DNA of 12,404 bases from Candidatus Zixiibacteriota bacterium (GCA_014730285.1 WJIM01000222.1:1-12404); one strand, 5' to 3'. Numbered from the stretch's first letter, positions 1-8,548 are shown. The notes: a model not told the origin generated them from the sequence alone. A program made the numbers and translations.

Positions 1-1481
1 ACCAGGAAATCATCGAAGTTCTGGACATTGTATTCGGCCTTAAACGTATAGCCTTCATAGAACTCATAAGCGGCGTCGAATCTGAGTATGAAACTCTCCA
101 CATCCAAATCGCGCTTGCTGCGGTAGTAGGTCAGTCCGAAACCAGCCAGAATACCCTTATATTCAGTAGCCTGAATATGTCCGAACAGAGTATGGTCGGT
201 GAATTCGAACTTCTCTTCCAGATTGTCGTAATCACCGGTCGAGATAATATATCCCGCGCTCAGCGTACCGTATTTGGAAACCGCTACGCTGTAATCTGCG
301 CCGTAACTTATAAAATCGATCTCAGTACCGAGCTGATCGTTTTCCCGAATTTTGTTCTCATATTTCAGGGCGATTGCGCCGTATTCGTCTGAATTATATT
401 TCAGGCGGAATTTATGACGGCTGCGGGACTCATCTCCTATCAGACGCGTGCCCTCTTTGACCTCTTCATCGGTCAAACCAAATTCTCCGCGAATTTCCAG
501 ACCGTCTGCGGGCCGAATCCATCCCGATGCATAGAAAGAGTTGGATTTGATCTCATCCTCGAAATCATCATTGATGCCATGCTGATATCCGACCGTGAGC
601 ATCGCAAACTGCGGCCAGACATGGCTGAGGTAGGCGGTATTGGTGATATTGTCGGTGGCCACATAATCACTGTCGGAGCTTGTACGGTCGAAAATAAAAT
701 TGTAGCGCAGTTGGAAATGACGCGGCAGGTTGGCTCGAAAACCGCCCCATCCGCGATTAGAGCTGATCTGGAACTCCGATACATCGTACTGCGTTTGGAA
801 GTGCCTGAACCCACCTGAGAGTACGATCCATTCGTAATTGGGCACTGGCAAAAGGCCGTCGAAGCGCACCTCACTGCGGGTTTGATCGCGTTCCTCGTTT
901 TCATTATCGCTGAAATCCACACCGCGGAATTCACCGCGCACCAAGCCGCCCTCGTAGTTGAGTTGAAAACCGCCTTTGTATTCAACCTGATCATAATCGA
1001 CAACGGTGGAAAGCGCGCCCGGATCTGGATCGAAAAGATCGGTCATAGAGCCCGACCTTCCGATATAGCTTCCCCCGCCCCAGAGCTTAAGGTTTTGATG
1101 CGGGTAGAGCCAGAGCTTGCCCTGATTGGTATGGCGCCTGATAAAGCTGGAGCCGTCGAAATTATAAATGCGCCTGTATTGATTATGAGAGAGCCGAAGC
1201 CCAAAAAGACCCGATTTGCCGAATCCGAATCTGAGATTGCGGTTATTCAGAATGATGTTTTTCATATCGGCGTTGAAGCTTAAGCCGTTGTCGAGGGTAT
1301 ACCGGAAATCCTCGATTGAGAGGCCCGCTCCCTCGTAAAGGTTGAAGCTTGAATGCTGAACCGACTGATTGCCCTCCTCATCGAGAAAGAGATAGCTGAT
1401 CGAGAAATCCCCTCCTCCCGATCCTCCCAGAGCCAGAGATGGAAGAAGAAGAACGACTGCGAATATCAATATTTTTCTCAT
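1..1481 (-). CDS. Outer-membrane beta-barrel, MtrB/PioB-like porin of a porin-cytochrome pair (3' end outside window)
   Basis: Reading the minus strand from ATG at 1481 gives an uninterrupted frame of 493 codons that runs off the left edge of the window. It starts MRKILIFAVVLLLPSLALGG, a clear Sec signal peptide. The rest alternates polar and aromatic/aliphatic residues in many short amphipathic strands separated by Asp/Asn/Gly-rich turns, the pattern of a large outer-membrane beta-barrel. I saw no cysteine in the translated part, so it has neither a CXXC nor a haem motif, unlike the second barrel at 10531. The ribosome site GGAGG (1487-1491) sits 5 nt before the ATG and abuts the stop of the decahaem gene, so translation is probably coupled. 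By analogy with MtrAB/PioAB it would form the sheath that lets the decahaem cytochrome cross the outer membrane. Barrel identity is firm; membership of MtrB/PioB proper rests on context and needs a profile search. Confidence 0.88.
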   Translation of the reverse strand, partial: MRKILIFAVVLLLPSLALGGSGGGDFSISYLFLDEEGNQSVQHSSFNLYEGAGLSIEDFRYTLDNGLSFNADMKNIILNNRNLRFGFGKSGLFGLRLSHNQYRRIYNFDGSSFIRRHTNQGKLWLYPHQNLKLWGGGSYIGRSGSMTDLFDPDPGALSTVVDYDQVEYKGGFQLNYEGGLVRGEFRGVDFSDNENEERDQTRSEVRFDGLLPVPNYEWIVLSGGFRHFQTQYDVSEFQISSNRGWGGFRANLPRHFQLRYNFIFDRTSSDSDYVATDNITNTAYLSHVWPQFAMLTVGYQHGINDDFEDEIKSNSFYASGWIRPADGLEIRGEFGLTDEEVKEGTRLIGDESRSRHKFRLKYNSDEYGAIALKYENKIRENDQLGTEIDFISYGADYSVAVSKYGTLSAGYIISTGDYDNLEEKFEFTDHTLFGHIQATEYKGILAGFGLTYYRSKRDLDVESFILRFDAAYEFYEGYTFKAEYNVQNFDDFL

Positions 1482-1491
1482 TCAATCCTCC

Positions 1492-2445
1492 TCATCTATC
1501 CAGGCTGTGGCAGCCGGAGGCATAACAGTTAACGACATTTTTCATACCAAGGTCGGGATCGAGGAAGAGCCTGTTGCTGTTGGAGCCGTGTATCTCGCTG
1601 TGGCAGTCGATACATGCATGTCTCGATCCGAGCCCGCCGTGTGCAATCCTGTGTCCGGGTGGCACCATATGGCATTGACGGCAGGTACCGTCCCCGGGCT
1701 GTTTCAAAAGCCGGTCATTCGGTGAACCGTGCGGACTGTGACATTCGCTGCAGCCCGATCCATCGACCAGATGTTCATACACAACCGGATGTTCATAGAT
1801 AAACGGTCCGGCCAAATCCGAGTGACATTCCTGGCAGGTCCAGTCCAGACCCCGGGCTTGCAGATGATCTGCGACATTACCGAATTCATGGCAGTCGGTG
1901 CAGCGGATATTGCCCGACTCGAGCGGATGAGCCGATCTGCTTTTGAACTGAGCCTCGACTACATTATGGCATTCGAGACAGTAGTTATCCCTGTCGTCTT
2001 TCACCAGAAAACGATTCTGATTCGAATGCATGGTATGACATGAACTGCAATTGTAACCGCCTCTTCCGTGCGGATCGGTGGTAGCCATCGCGGCCTGATG
2101 CGGCGTTTGATGGCACTGCGCACAGTTTTGCGCCTGTTCCAGCGAACCAAGCTCGGGCCCGGTTACAATGTTATCCGCGGCAGGATCGTCCACATGATCT
2201 TCCCATTCGGTATGGCACCCGGTGCAGCTTACCATAATTGGCGAGGATATGTCATCCTCGGATAAAAGCTGATGGGGGGTGCCGTGAAGAGTCTCGGCCT
2301 GACCGTCATGACAGAGCAGACAGGTCTCGTTCTCTTCCATGATCTTGTCTTTATCGGCATACTTACCGTAAGATATTGAGAAGATTAAGAGTGGAATTAA
2401 GATCGCCGCCCCTGTTAAATGCTTTGATAGTAGCTTTGGTCCCAA
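1492..2445 (-). CDS. Periplasmic decahaem c-type cytochrome, MtrA/DmsE-like, with an extra C-terminal CX4CH
   Basis: The product carries ten CXXCH motifs in order (CLLCH, CTGCH, CAQCH, CSSCH, CLECH, CTDCH, CQECH, CSECH, CRQCH, CIDCH). Seven residues from its C-terminus is CYASGCH, a CX4CH motif that could hold an eleventh haem. The segment GPFIYEHPV then CSECHSPHGS matches GPFIFEHEPVTEDCGICHEPHG in the second decahaem protein and is typical of the DmsE/MtrA family. A hydrophobic signal peptide (AAILIPLLIFSISYG) precedes the haems. Start choice: the frame is open from TTG 2457, but TTG 2445 has GGGAG (2451-2455) at 5-nt spacing, while TTG 2457 has no usable site, so I chose 2445. It would accept electrons in the periplasm and insert into the barrel encoded 10 bp downstream. 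An upstream sigma70-like promoter lies at 2494-2523. Confidence 0.92.
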   Translation of the reverse strand: MGPKLLSKHLTGAAILIPLLIFSISYGKYADKDKIMEENETCLLCHDGQAETLHGTPHQLLSEDDISSPIMVSCTGCHTEWEDHVDDPAADNIVTGPELGSLEQAQNCAQCHQTPHQAAMATTDPHGRGGYNCSSCHTMHSNQNRFLVKDDRDNYCLECHNVVEAQFKSRSAHPLESGNIRCTDCHEFGNVADHLQARGLDWTCQECHSDLAGPFIYEHPVVYEHLVDGSGCSECHSPHGSPNDRLLKQPGDGTCRQCHMVPPGHRIAHGGLGSRHACIDCHSEIHGSNSNRLFLDPDLGMKNVVNCYASGCHSLDR

Positions 2446-2493
2446 ATAATCTCCCAATCCTTTAATAATGTTTTATTTACTATGATACGATAT

Positions 2494-2523
2494 ATCTTAT
2501 TAAAACGATAAACTTTATGTCAA
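2494..2523 (-). promoter_or_regulatory. Predicted sigma70-type promoter of the minus-strand decahaem-barrel operon
   Basis: On the minus strand a consensus -35 TTGACA (2518-2523) is followed after 18 bp by TAAGAT (2494-2499), a good -10. Transcription would start near 2487, giving a leader of about 40 nt before the TTG start at 2445. This is the best-matching promoter in the window. It is predicted from sequence only. Confidence 0.55.
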
Positions 2524-2716
2524 TTCATTAAAATTTTTTCAATATCGGCTGTCTTTTTCAAGGTGTTTCCTCTCAATTGAACGGATGCTCGTATCGAAAT
2601 CTCAAAGCCCACCCCTTTAAACATCCTTTGATTTGATATTATAATAACAGCCCGCTTTACAAAAAGCAATCTTAATGTTTACTTTTTTACAAGGAAAGAC
2701 AAATGGGTCCGATTAT

Positions 2717-2785
2717 TTAAGTTAGTCTATAAATCATATACAAATAGAAAAATAGTTTTATATCCATATATTTAATTAGTCTATA
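2717..2785. repeat. Pair of direct repeats TTAGTCTATA, 54 bp apart
   Basis: TTAGTCTATA occurs at 2722-2731 and again at 2776-2785, each preceded by a TTAA-type stretch (TTAAGTTAGTCTATA and TTTAATTAGTCTATA). The 54-bp period is close to five helical turns, so both copies would face the same side of the DNA. It could be a paired binding site for a regulator of the 19-haem gene. The region is AT-rich, so chance similarity is not excluded. Confidence 0.35.
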
Positions 2786-2916
2786 TCTTTTAGATGTGTT
2801 TTGCGAATCCAAATATGTGAAAAGAGTGACATTATTCTTGCTATTATTCGCGTATATAATTAAAATGAAATCCAATCTTTTAGAGATCAGTAAAGATTAT
2901 TCTGATTTGGGGTTGA

Positions 2917-5715
2917 GTGTTGCTTGCTTCTACAAATAGATTTGTCATTCTCCTGATCCTCATATTTGCGGCGATCATTTCAGGCTCTATTATTACTGCT
3001 CAGGAAATCGATGATTGTATGATGTGCCATGAGGATCCGGATCTAACCGGTGAGGTCCACGGCCAGGAGAAGTCTGTTTATGTAGACCGCGAAACTTATA
3101 TGAATTCGATCCACGGTGGTTTTGAATGCGTAGACTGCCATCAGGATCTTTATGATGCTGAGATACCGCATGAAGATGAGCTTGAGAGAGTAGATTGCAG
3201 CTTTTGTCATGATGATGTGGCCGAAGTATATGGCGCCAGTTTGCACGGACAGCTTGTGGAAGAGGGTGCGCGACTGGCTCCAAGGTGTGCAAGTTGCCAC
3301 GGATCTCATGATATTTTGTCCTCCAGCAATGAAAATTCAAAGACATTTAAATTCAATATTCCGTATATGTGCGGTTTCTGCCACAAGGAAGGTACCGAAG
3401 TAACCCAGACATACGATATTCCCGAAGACAGCATTATAACGCATTATTCGCAATCTATTCATGGTGTGGGTTTATATCAGCAGGGCTTGATGGTTACCGC
3501 CGTATGCACCGACTGCCATACTGCGCATTCGGTTTTCAATCATAACAACCCAAAATCCACAATACATCGGTCAAATGTCGCCAGTACCTGCAAAATTTGT
3601 CACGGTCAAATCGAGAAAGTGCATACCAAGGTTATCCGCGGTGAACTGTGGAAGAAGCAGCCTGACAGGGTTCCGGTCTGTATTGACTGCCATCCCCCTC
3701 ACCAGATTCGCCAGGTCTTTTACGAGGAGGGCATATCCAATAAAGACTGCATGGAATGTCATGGTAATCCCGAACTGGTTGGCATGAAAGATGGGGATAC
3801 TGTTTCGATGTATGTAGAACTGGATGAGTATGAGCATTCCATCCACCGGCAGGTAACCTGCGCGCAATGTCATACAGGTTTGAGTCCGGAACATGGCAAA
3901 CGTCCCTGTGCAACGGTTACATCACAAGTCGACTGCTCGATCTGCCATGCCGAGGTTATGCAGACTTACGGCACCAGTACTCACGGGAAGCTTTTTGATA
4001 GAGGCGATCCGGATGCGCCCGGCTGTAACGATTGCCATGGCGAGCATAATACCCTGGCTCGCCGCAATCCCGAGTCGCCGACTTTCCCCACCAACGTCCC
4101 GCGCCTCTGTGCCGAATGCCATCGGGCCGGAGAGGTCGCTGCGGTAAGGAATGCCGAGGAAGACAGGGATGTTGTGGCCGAGTATACGATGGGTATACAC
4201 GGCAAAGGGCTTCTGGAAAGCGGGCTGGTAGTAACGGCTATGTGTACCGACTGCCATACGGCACATCATGTTCTTCCCAAGACCGATACGGCCTCCAGCG
4301 TTCATAAGGAGAATATACCTCACACCTGTGCTGAATGCCATAATGGGATCTACGAAAAATTTGCCCAGAGTATTCACTCGCCAAATATCTCCGACAGCGA
4401 GGAACGCCTTCCGGTATGTGATGATTGCCATAAATCGCATACCATAATCAGAGCGGATAAAGATGATTTTAAGCTCGAAATGATGACTCATTGCGGCCAG
4501 TGTCATGAGGATGTGACCGAATCGTATTTCGATACATTCCACGGCAAGGTCTCCAAGCTCGGCTATACGGCCGCCGCCAAATGTTATGACTGTCATGCAG
4601 CACATGAGATTTTGCCTCCTGATAATCCCAACTCCAGCCTTTCAAGGCAGAATATCGTGGAGACCTGCGGGCAATGCCATCCCGGATCACACCGTCAATT
4701 CGCAGGCTACCTTACACATGCGACGCATCACGACAAAACCAAATATCCTGTGCTCTTCTATACCTTCTGGTTTATGACAACGCTTCTGGTTGTTACTCTC
4801 ACCCTCGCCGGCACGCACACTCTGTTGTGGCTGCCTAAGTCATTCCAGTTGATGAAGGAGCACAAGGCTATGCGCAGGGCTTATGGGGGGCGTATGCAGG
4901 TCAGGCGCTTCAGCACAATGCACAGTGTTATGCACATTTTCATAATAATCAGCTTCCTGGGCCTTGCCATAACCGGTATGACACTCAAATTTTCCTATCT
5001 TGGATGGGCGCAGTTTCTATCGGAAGCAATGGGCGGCTTTGAATCGACCGGATATATTCACCGAATCTGCGCTATCATACTGATTGCAGTATTCGGTCTG
5101 CATATATACAATCTCATAAAGTCCAAATTTCAGGGAAAGAAATCATGGCGAAGCATGATCTTCGGGCCGGAATCGATGATGTTTAACCGCAGGGATGGCA
5201 GAGAATTTCTTGCCACATTAAAATGGTTTATCGGCGCCGGACCGCGCCCGAAATACGGCCGCTGGACTTACTGGGAGAAATTCGATTACTTTGCCGTATT
5301 CTGGGGTGTTGCAGTCATCGGTTCTACAGGTTTGATGCTCTGGTTCCCTGAATTCTTCACACTCTTCCTGCCGGGATGGATTATCAATGTCGCTACTATT
5401 ATTCATTCCGATGAGGCGCTTCTGGCAGTGGCCTTTATTTTCACCGTGCACTTCTTCAACTCTCATTTCAGACCGGATAAGTTCCCCATGGATACAGTTA
5501 TCTTCACCGGACGTGTTCCCGTAGAAGAATTGAAAAACGACCGCCCGCGTGAATACAAGGAATTGATGGAATCCCGCCGAATCAAACACCATATGGTGGA
5601 ACCGCTTCCTCCCGTGGTAACCAGGGGCTTAAAGCTGTTTGGAACAATCGCACTTATCCTCGGAATTTCGCTGATTATACTGATTATTTATGCTGAAATC
5701 TTCGGTTACAGATAG
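2917..5715 (+). CDS. 19-haem c-type cytochrome fused to a diheme cytochrome b membrane domain (CbcL-like quinone oxidoreductase)
   Basis: This is a 932-residue inner-membrane protein. A signal peptide or anchor (residues 9-27, cleavage plausible after ITA, residue 28) is followed by 19 CXXCH motifs between residues 34 and 588. About six membrane helices follow (roughly 612-635, 669-690, 715-733, 792-811, 830-847, 908-928). Helix histidines H673, H715, H830 and H845 align with those of the FdnI-type domain in the next gene and are the likely ligands of two b haems, giving about 21 haems in all. The architecture, periplasmic c haems plus a C-terminal HydC/FdnI-like cytochrome b, is that of Geobacter CbcL, a menaquinol oxidase with about nine c haems; here the c domain is about twice as large through internal duplication. 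The GTG start directly follows an in-frame TGA (2914-2916) and has GGGG at 2909-2912, so no longer start exists; TTG 2920 is the alternative. The direction of electron flow is not shown by sequence. Confidence 0.93.
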   Translation: MLLASTNRFVILLILIFAAIISGSIITAQEIDDCMMCHEDPDLTGEVHGQEKSVYVDRETYMNSIHGGFECVDCHQDLYDAEIPHEDELERVDCSFCHDDVAEVYGASLHGQLVEEGARLAPRCASCHGSHDILSSSNENSKTFKFNIPYMCGFCHKEGTEVTQTYDIPEDSIITHYSQSIHGVGLYQQGLMVTAVCTDCHTAHSVFNHNNPKSTIHRSNVASTCKICHGQIEKVHTKVIRGELWKKQPDRVPVCIDCHPPHQIRQVFYEEGISNKDCMECHGNPELVGMKDGDTVSMYVELDEYEHSIHRQVTCAQCHTGLSPEHGKRPCATVTSQVDCSICHAEVMQTYGTSTHGKLFDRGDPDAPGCNDCHGEHNTLARRNPESPTFPTNVPRLCAECHRAGEVAAVRNAEEDRDVVAEYTMGIHGKGLLESGLVVTAMCTDCHTAHHVLPKTDTASSVHKENIPHTCAECHNGIYEKFAQSIHSPNISDSEERLPVCDDCHKSHTIIRADKDDFKLEMMTHCGQCHEDVTESYFDTFHGKVSKLGYTAAAKCYDCHAAHEILPPDNPNSSLSRQNIVETCGQCHPGSHRQFAGYLTHATHHDKTKYPVLFYTFWFMTTLLVVTLTLAGTHTLLWLPKSFQLMKEHKAMRRAYGGRMQVRRFSTMHSVMHIFIIISFLGLAITGMTLKFSYLGWAQFLSEAMGGFESTGYIHRICAIILIAVFGLHIYNLIKSKFQGKKSWRSMIFGPESMMFNRRDGREFLATLKWFIGAGPRPKYGRWTYWEKFDYFAVFWGVAVIGSTGLMLWFPEFFTLFLPGWIINVATIIHSDEALLAVAFIFTVHFFNSHFRPDKFPMDTVIFTGRVPVEELKNDRPREYKELMESRRIKHHMVEPLPPVVTRGLKLFGTIALILGISLIILIIYAEIFGYR
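3016..4491 (+). repeat. Tandem duplication of an eight-haem module inside the 19-haem cytochrome
   Basis: Haems 1-8 (from residue 34) and haems 9-16 (from residue 278) are two copies of one module with a period of about 244-246 residues. Matching pieces include SIHGGFECVDCH and SIHRQVTCAQCH, VDCSFCHDDVAEVYGASLHG and VDCSICHAEVMQTYGTSTHG, and VTAVCTDCHTAH and VTAMCTDCHTAH. The anchoring cysteines fall at 34/278, 94/340 and 255/501. A third, partial copy (haems 17-19, residues 526-588) repeats the CGQCHEDVTESYFDTFHG and CYDCHAAHEIL pieces of haems 3-5. The repetition is evident in protein sequence; I did not see long DNA identity, so the duplication is old. Confidence 0.85.
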
Positions 5716-5927
5716 ACATTAGGTTTCCGGTGATCGATTTCTATTTCCGATTGATCCTGTAAGATTATGGACCACTTTTTGATCTTTTTATATACTAAAG
5801 CAAAAATTAATATCGTATATAAATAAATTGAAGCAGCTTTGTCGGCAGTAAAGCTTTTAGCTTTCGTATGGGACTATCAAAAGCTGATTTATGGTGGCAG
5901 AAACGTTTAAAATAGGGGATGCTCCCG
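5716..5927. other. Intergenic leader between the two fused b/c cytochrome genes
   Basis: This is a 212-bp AT-rich gap. A weak stem (GG, 2-nt bulge, ATCGAT pairing with GATTGATCC, about 5731-5756) follows the first gene without a T-run, so it is not a convincing intrinsic terminator. TATATACTA (5790-5798) and GTATATAAATAA (5815-5826) resemble -10 elements without good -35 boxes. The gap is long enough for a separate promoter, but the sequence does not prove one. Confidence 0.3.
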
Positions 5928-8528
5928 ATGACTTCGAAAAATAAACTTACCGGAAAACCGCTGATTGTATTTTTTACTATCGGATGGCTGTTTGTGGTCT
6001 GTTCCTTTTTGACTGCAAGTCATCCGAATATTTTTCTCTATGATAAGGATTTTAATGAGATCAATCCGATCACCGGTGATAATGCCGACCAGCCTTTCAG
6101 CACCAAGGTCACCTGCGGACTGTGTCATGATTACGATATTATTACCTCGGGTTATCATTTTCAGCATGGTTGGGATGTTATCTCGGATACATTCGGGATA
6201 TCACAGGGGAAGCCCTGGCTTCTGTCTCCCCGGATGATGGGAGGGTGGTCGCCTCCTTCTTTTCGGCAGCTTGCCAAAAAGGAAAACGATCATCCTGATG
6301 AAATCGATTTAACGCCCTACGACTTTATTGGCGATTCTGAAATAGGAGTGCAGCCATCCTGCGGAGCATGCCACGCCGGCGGGGGAGGGATGGAGTACGA
6401 CCGTGAGGGCAACCGCTATGATGAGCACCTTGCGGAAAATCCCGAGTTGAAAGAATCCTTAGACGGCGATTACTACAAGAGCGATTGGGATAAAAGCGGT
6501 GTGGTCGAGGCCGACTGCTTTATCTGTCATCTGGAAGGCTACAATTTCACCGGAAGAGTTGAGCAGCTCGAGTATCGCAATTACCAGTGGGCCGTAGTGG
6601 CCGGTTCAAGATACGGTGTGGTCGACGGGATGGTTCGATATGGCGATGAACCCAAGATAACTTACAATACGAAGTATTTCAATGCCGACGGCAGTATAAG
6701 CATTGATCCCTCCTGGCCGCCACCGGATGATAATTGTATGTTTTGTCATGGCTCATCCGATGCCCGAAAGAGAGGATTTTCCTGGAATGACATTTTCAAT
6801 CCCGATATACACAATCAGCAGGGTGTAAGCTGTGCCGCCTGCCATCCCTCGGGATTAGACCATCAATTCGCAATGGGAGCGGCCGATCGCACCGAGGCCG
6901 AAGGACACATCGCACATACAATGACAGATTGCAAGGAATGCCATGACGCCGGTTTTCTGGGCGCCATAATTCCGCAGCATATAACCGTAAGACCTTCGCA
7001 TCTGCGCCGAATTACATGCGAATCCTGCCATATACCCGAGCTCGGAAGAGCGGCAATGCAGGGCTATGACGTTTCCAGCGGAGATTTGGAAGCCTTCATT
7101 GTGCCTGATTCAGCCGAATCGATTGGCGACAGAGCGAAATGGGAACCGAATTATCATCGCAAAGAAAATCAGGATATTGTCTCTTCAAATGATATGCTGG
7201 GTGTATTCTGGGGAAATATCGATTCAGACGGTTTTATTTATATACTGTTTATGGATGAGCATGAAGCCGCCTGGGATCTTTATTCCGATCAGGTTGAGGA
7301 TGATAATGATGACGGCGAGCCTGAGGTCAATACCATTGCCGAAATCAAAGCGGGCCTGGATGCGTTTACGGAATCTCTGGCCGGTAACAAGCGCTTTGAT
7401 CAGGTCAAACCCGTATATCTAAAAGGCAATAAGGTTTATGGATTTGATGAAAGCGGCAAGGTCGCCGTTCTGGATGATCATAATTTCCAGACTGTTTTCA
7501 AGTATGAGATTCATCACAACACCGCACCCGCCCGTCTGGCTCTTGGGTATCATGGTTGCAAGGACTGTCATGCTCCCGGGGCACATTTCTTCAAAGGCCA
7601 GTTGATTGAGGATCCGTTTGATACAACCGGTCAGCCGGTTATGGCCACAATGGGCAAGGGATTAGGATGCAATCCCATTGTATTCGAGATAAATGCTTTT
7701 CATCAGAAAATTCTCAGCCCGATAGTGAGCTTCCTTATTATATTCGTGGTTTTTATGGTAACCCTGCACTACCACCGTTTCGGTCCCAAGCGGATTCCGT
7801 TTGTCTACGGCTCCGGGGAAGTCAAACGTTTCTCATTTCTGGAAAGAGGCGTTCATCTATTCCGTCTGATTTCATTTGGATTTCTTGCCTTAACCGGTTT
7901 GATTATGGCCTTTAACTGGGATAGCTGGCAAAATCTGCTGTTTGCCTCTCCGGAACAAATGCTGGATGTGCATATCTGGATGGGAATCGTCTTTACGGTT
8001 ACGACTTTGATGGGCATGGGGCTTTGGTCGAAAGATGCCATTTTCAAAGCTTATGACAGGGTCTGGATGAAAATGTCGGGTGGATACCTGGGCGCCAAGG
8101 GCGAGGTTCCGGCGGGACGGTTTAATGCCGGGCAGAAGATGTTCTACTGGTTCACCACTATTTTCGGACTGCTGATTATCATCAGCGGCATTCTCCTGAT
8201 TATCAAATACCAATTTCAGCTTTCAACTATATGCTTACTTTCGACCATTCACAATTTAGTGGCATTTATTCTCATTGCCGGAGTGCTGGCGCACGCTTAT
8301 CTCGGAACAATTGCCAATCCCGGTACCTGGCGTGTGTTGATCGATGGCTATGTTACCAAAACCTGGGCCAAACACCATCATCCCAACTGGTACCATGAAG
8401 TTGTCAAATCCAAAAAGGAGGATATCCGCGAGGAGATATCCGAGGCTCAGACCGAGGGCCTTCACGAGGATGAGCATAAAGAAGAGTCCGATTCCGATGA
8501 GGAGAGTAACTCGGAAGAAAAGAAGTAG
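5928..8528 (+). CDS. Octahaem c-type cytochrome fused to FdnI-type diheme cytochrome b
   Basis: The 866-residue protein has an N-terminal hydrophobic signal/anchor (about 11-28), then eight CXXCH motifs (CGLCH at 63, then CGACH, CFICH, CMFCH, CAACH, CKECH, CESCH at 364, CKDCH at 544). A cytochrome b domain of about five helices follows (from about 597). Histidines H643, H682, H775 and H789 are spaced 39, 93 and 14. As I recall, the haem ligands of E. coli FdnI are H18, H57, H155 and H169 (spacings 39, 98, 14). GRFNAGQKMFYW and YLGTIANPGTWR are also FdnI/FdoI-like. It should therefore exchange electrons between quinone and periplasmic haems. Between haems 7 and 8 lies a 175-residue haem-free insert with an acidic patch (VEDDNDDGEPE). 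The C-terminal 40 or so residues, predicted cytoplasmic, are almost all charged. Start: ATG 5928 has GGGG (5915-5918) at 9 nt; the ATG at 5919 abuts that site and is unlikely. Confidence 0.92.
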   Translation: MTSKNKLTGKPLIVFFTIGWLFVVCSFLTASHPNIFLYDKDFNEINPITGDNADQPFSTKVTCGLCHDYDIITSGYHFQHGWDVISDTFGISQGKPWLLSPRMMGGWSPPSFRQLAKKENDHPDEIDLTPYDFIGDSEIGVQPSCGACHAGGGGMEYDREGNRYDEHLAENPELKESLDGDYYKSDWDKSGVVEADCFICHLEGYNFTGRVEQLEYRNYQWAVVAGSRYGVVDGMVRYGDEPKITYNTKYFNADGSISIDPSWPPPDDNCMFCHGSSDARKRGFSWNDIFNPDIHNQQGVSCAACHPSGLDHQFAMGAADRTEAEGHIAHTMTDCKECHDAGFLGAIIPQHITVRPSHLRRITCESCHIPELGRAAMQGYDVSSGDLEAFIVPDSAESIGDRAKWEPNYHRKENQDIVSSNDMLGVFWGNIDSDGFIYILFMDEHEAAWDLYSDQVEDDNDDGEPEVNTIAEIKAGLDAFTESLAGNKRFDQVKPVYLKGNKVYGFDESGKVAVLDDHNFQTVFKYEIHHNTAPARLALGYHGCKDCHAPGAHFFKGQLIEDPFDTTGQPVMATMGKGLGCNPIVFEINAFHQKILSPIVSFLIIFVVFMVTLHYHRFGPKRIPFVYGSGEVKRFSFLERGVHLFRLISFGFLALTGLIMAFNWDSWQNLLFASPEQMLDVHIWMGIVFTVTTLMGMGLWSKDAIFKAYDRVWMKMSGGYLGAKGEVPAGRFNAGQKMFYWFTTIFGLLIIISGILLIIKYQFQLSTICLLSTIHNLVAFILIAGVLAHAYLGTIANPGTWRVLIDGYVTKTWAKHHHPNWYHEVVKSKKEDIREEISEAQTEGLHEDEHKEESDSDEESNSEEKK

Positions 8529-8548
8529 GTAAAATAGATAAATTCGTT

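Larger units (their letters stand above)
2458..2916. promoter_or_regulatory. AT-rich divergent intergenic region between the two cytochrome operons
   Basis: There are 459 bp without a convincing gene. The region is much richer in A+T than the flanking genes. It holds the minus-strand promoter described separately. For the plus strand I see a perfect TATAAT at 2640-2645 with a poor -35 (TTAAAC, 2617-2622), and a second TATAAT at 2856-2861, about 55 bp before the GTG start, without a good -35. Weak -35 boxes beside good -10 boxes would fit activator-dependent transcription, but that is inference. A direct repeat (2722 and 2776) and the palindrome GATATATC (2489-2496) are also here. Confidence 0.5.

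Noticed and set aside
473..1003. 176-codon minus-strand open frame (and overlapping plus-strand frames of 130 or so codons nearby)
   Set aside because: They lie in other frames over the first barrel, whose own frame has a signal peptide, ribosome site and barrel pattern and is open for 493 codons.
2703..2720. Five-codon frame ATG...TAA with an AAGGAAAG ribosome-like site
   Set aside because: Too short to support as a gene; probably chance in AT-rich sequence.
3922..4605. 227-codon minus-strand open frame
   Set aside because: Antisense to the haem domain of the 19-haem cytochrome; the sequence is the reverse reading of CXXCH-rich codons with no domain or ribosome site.
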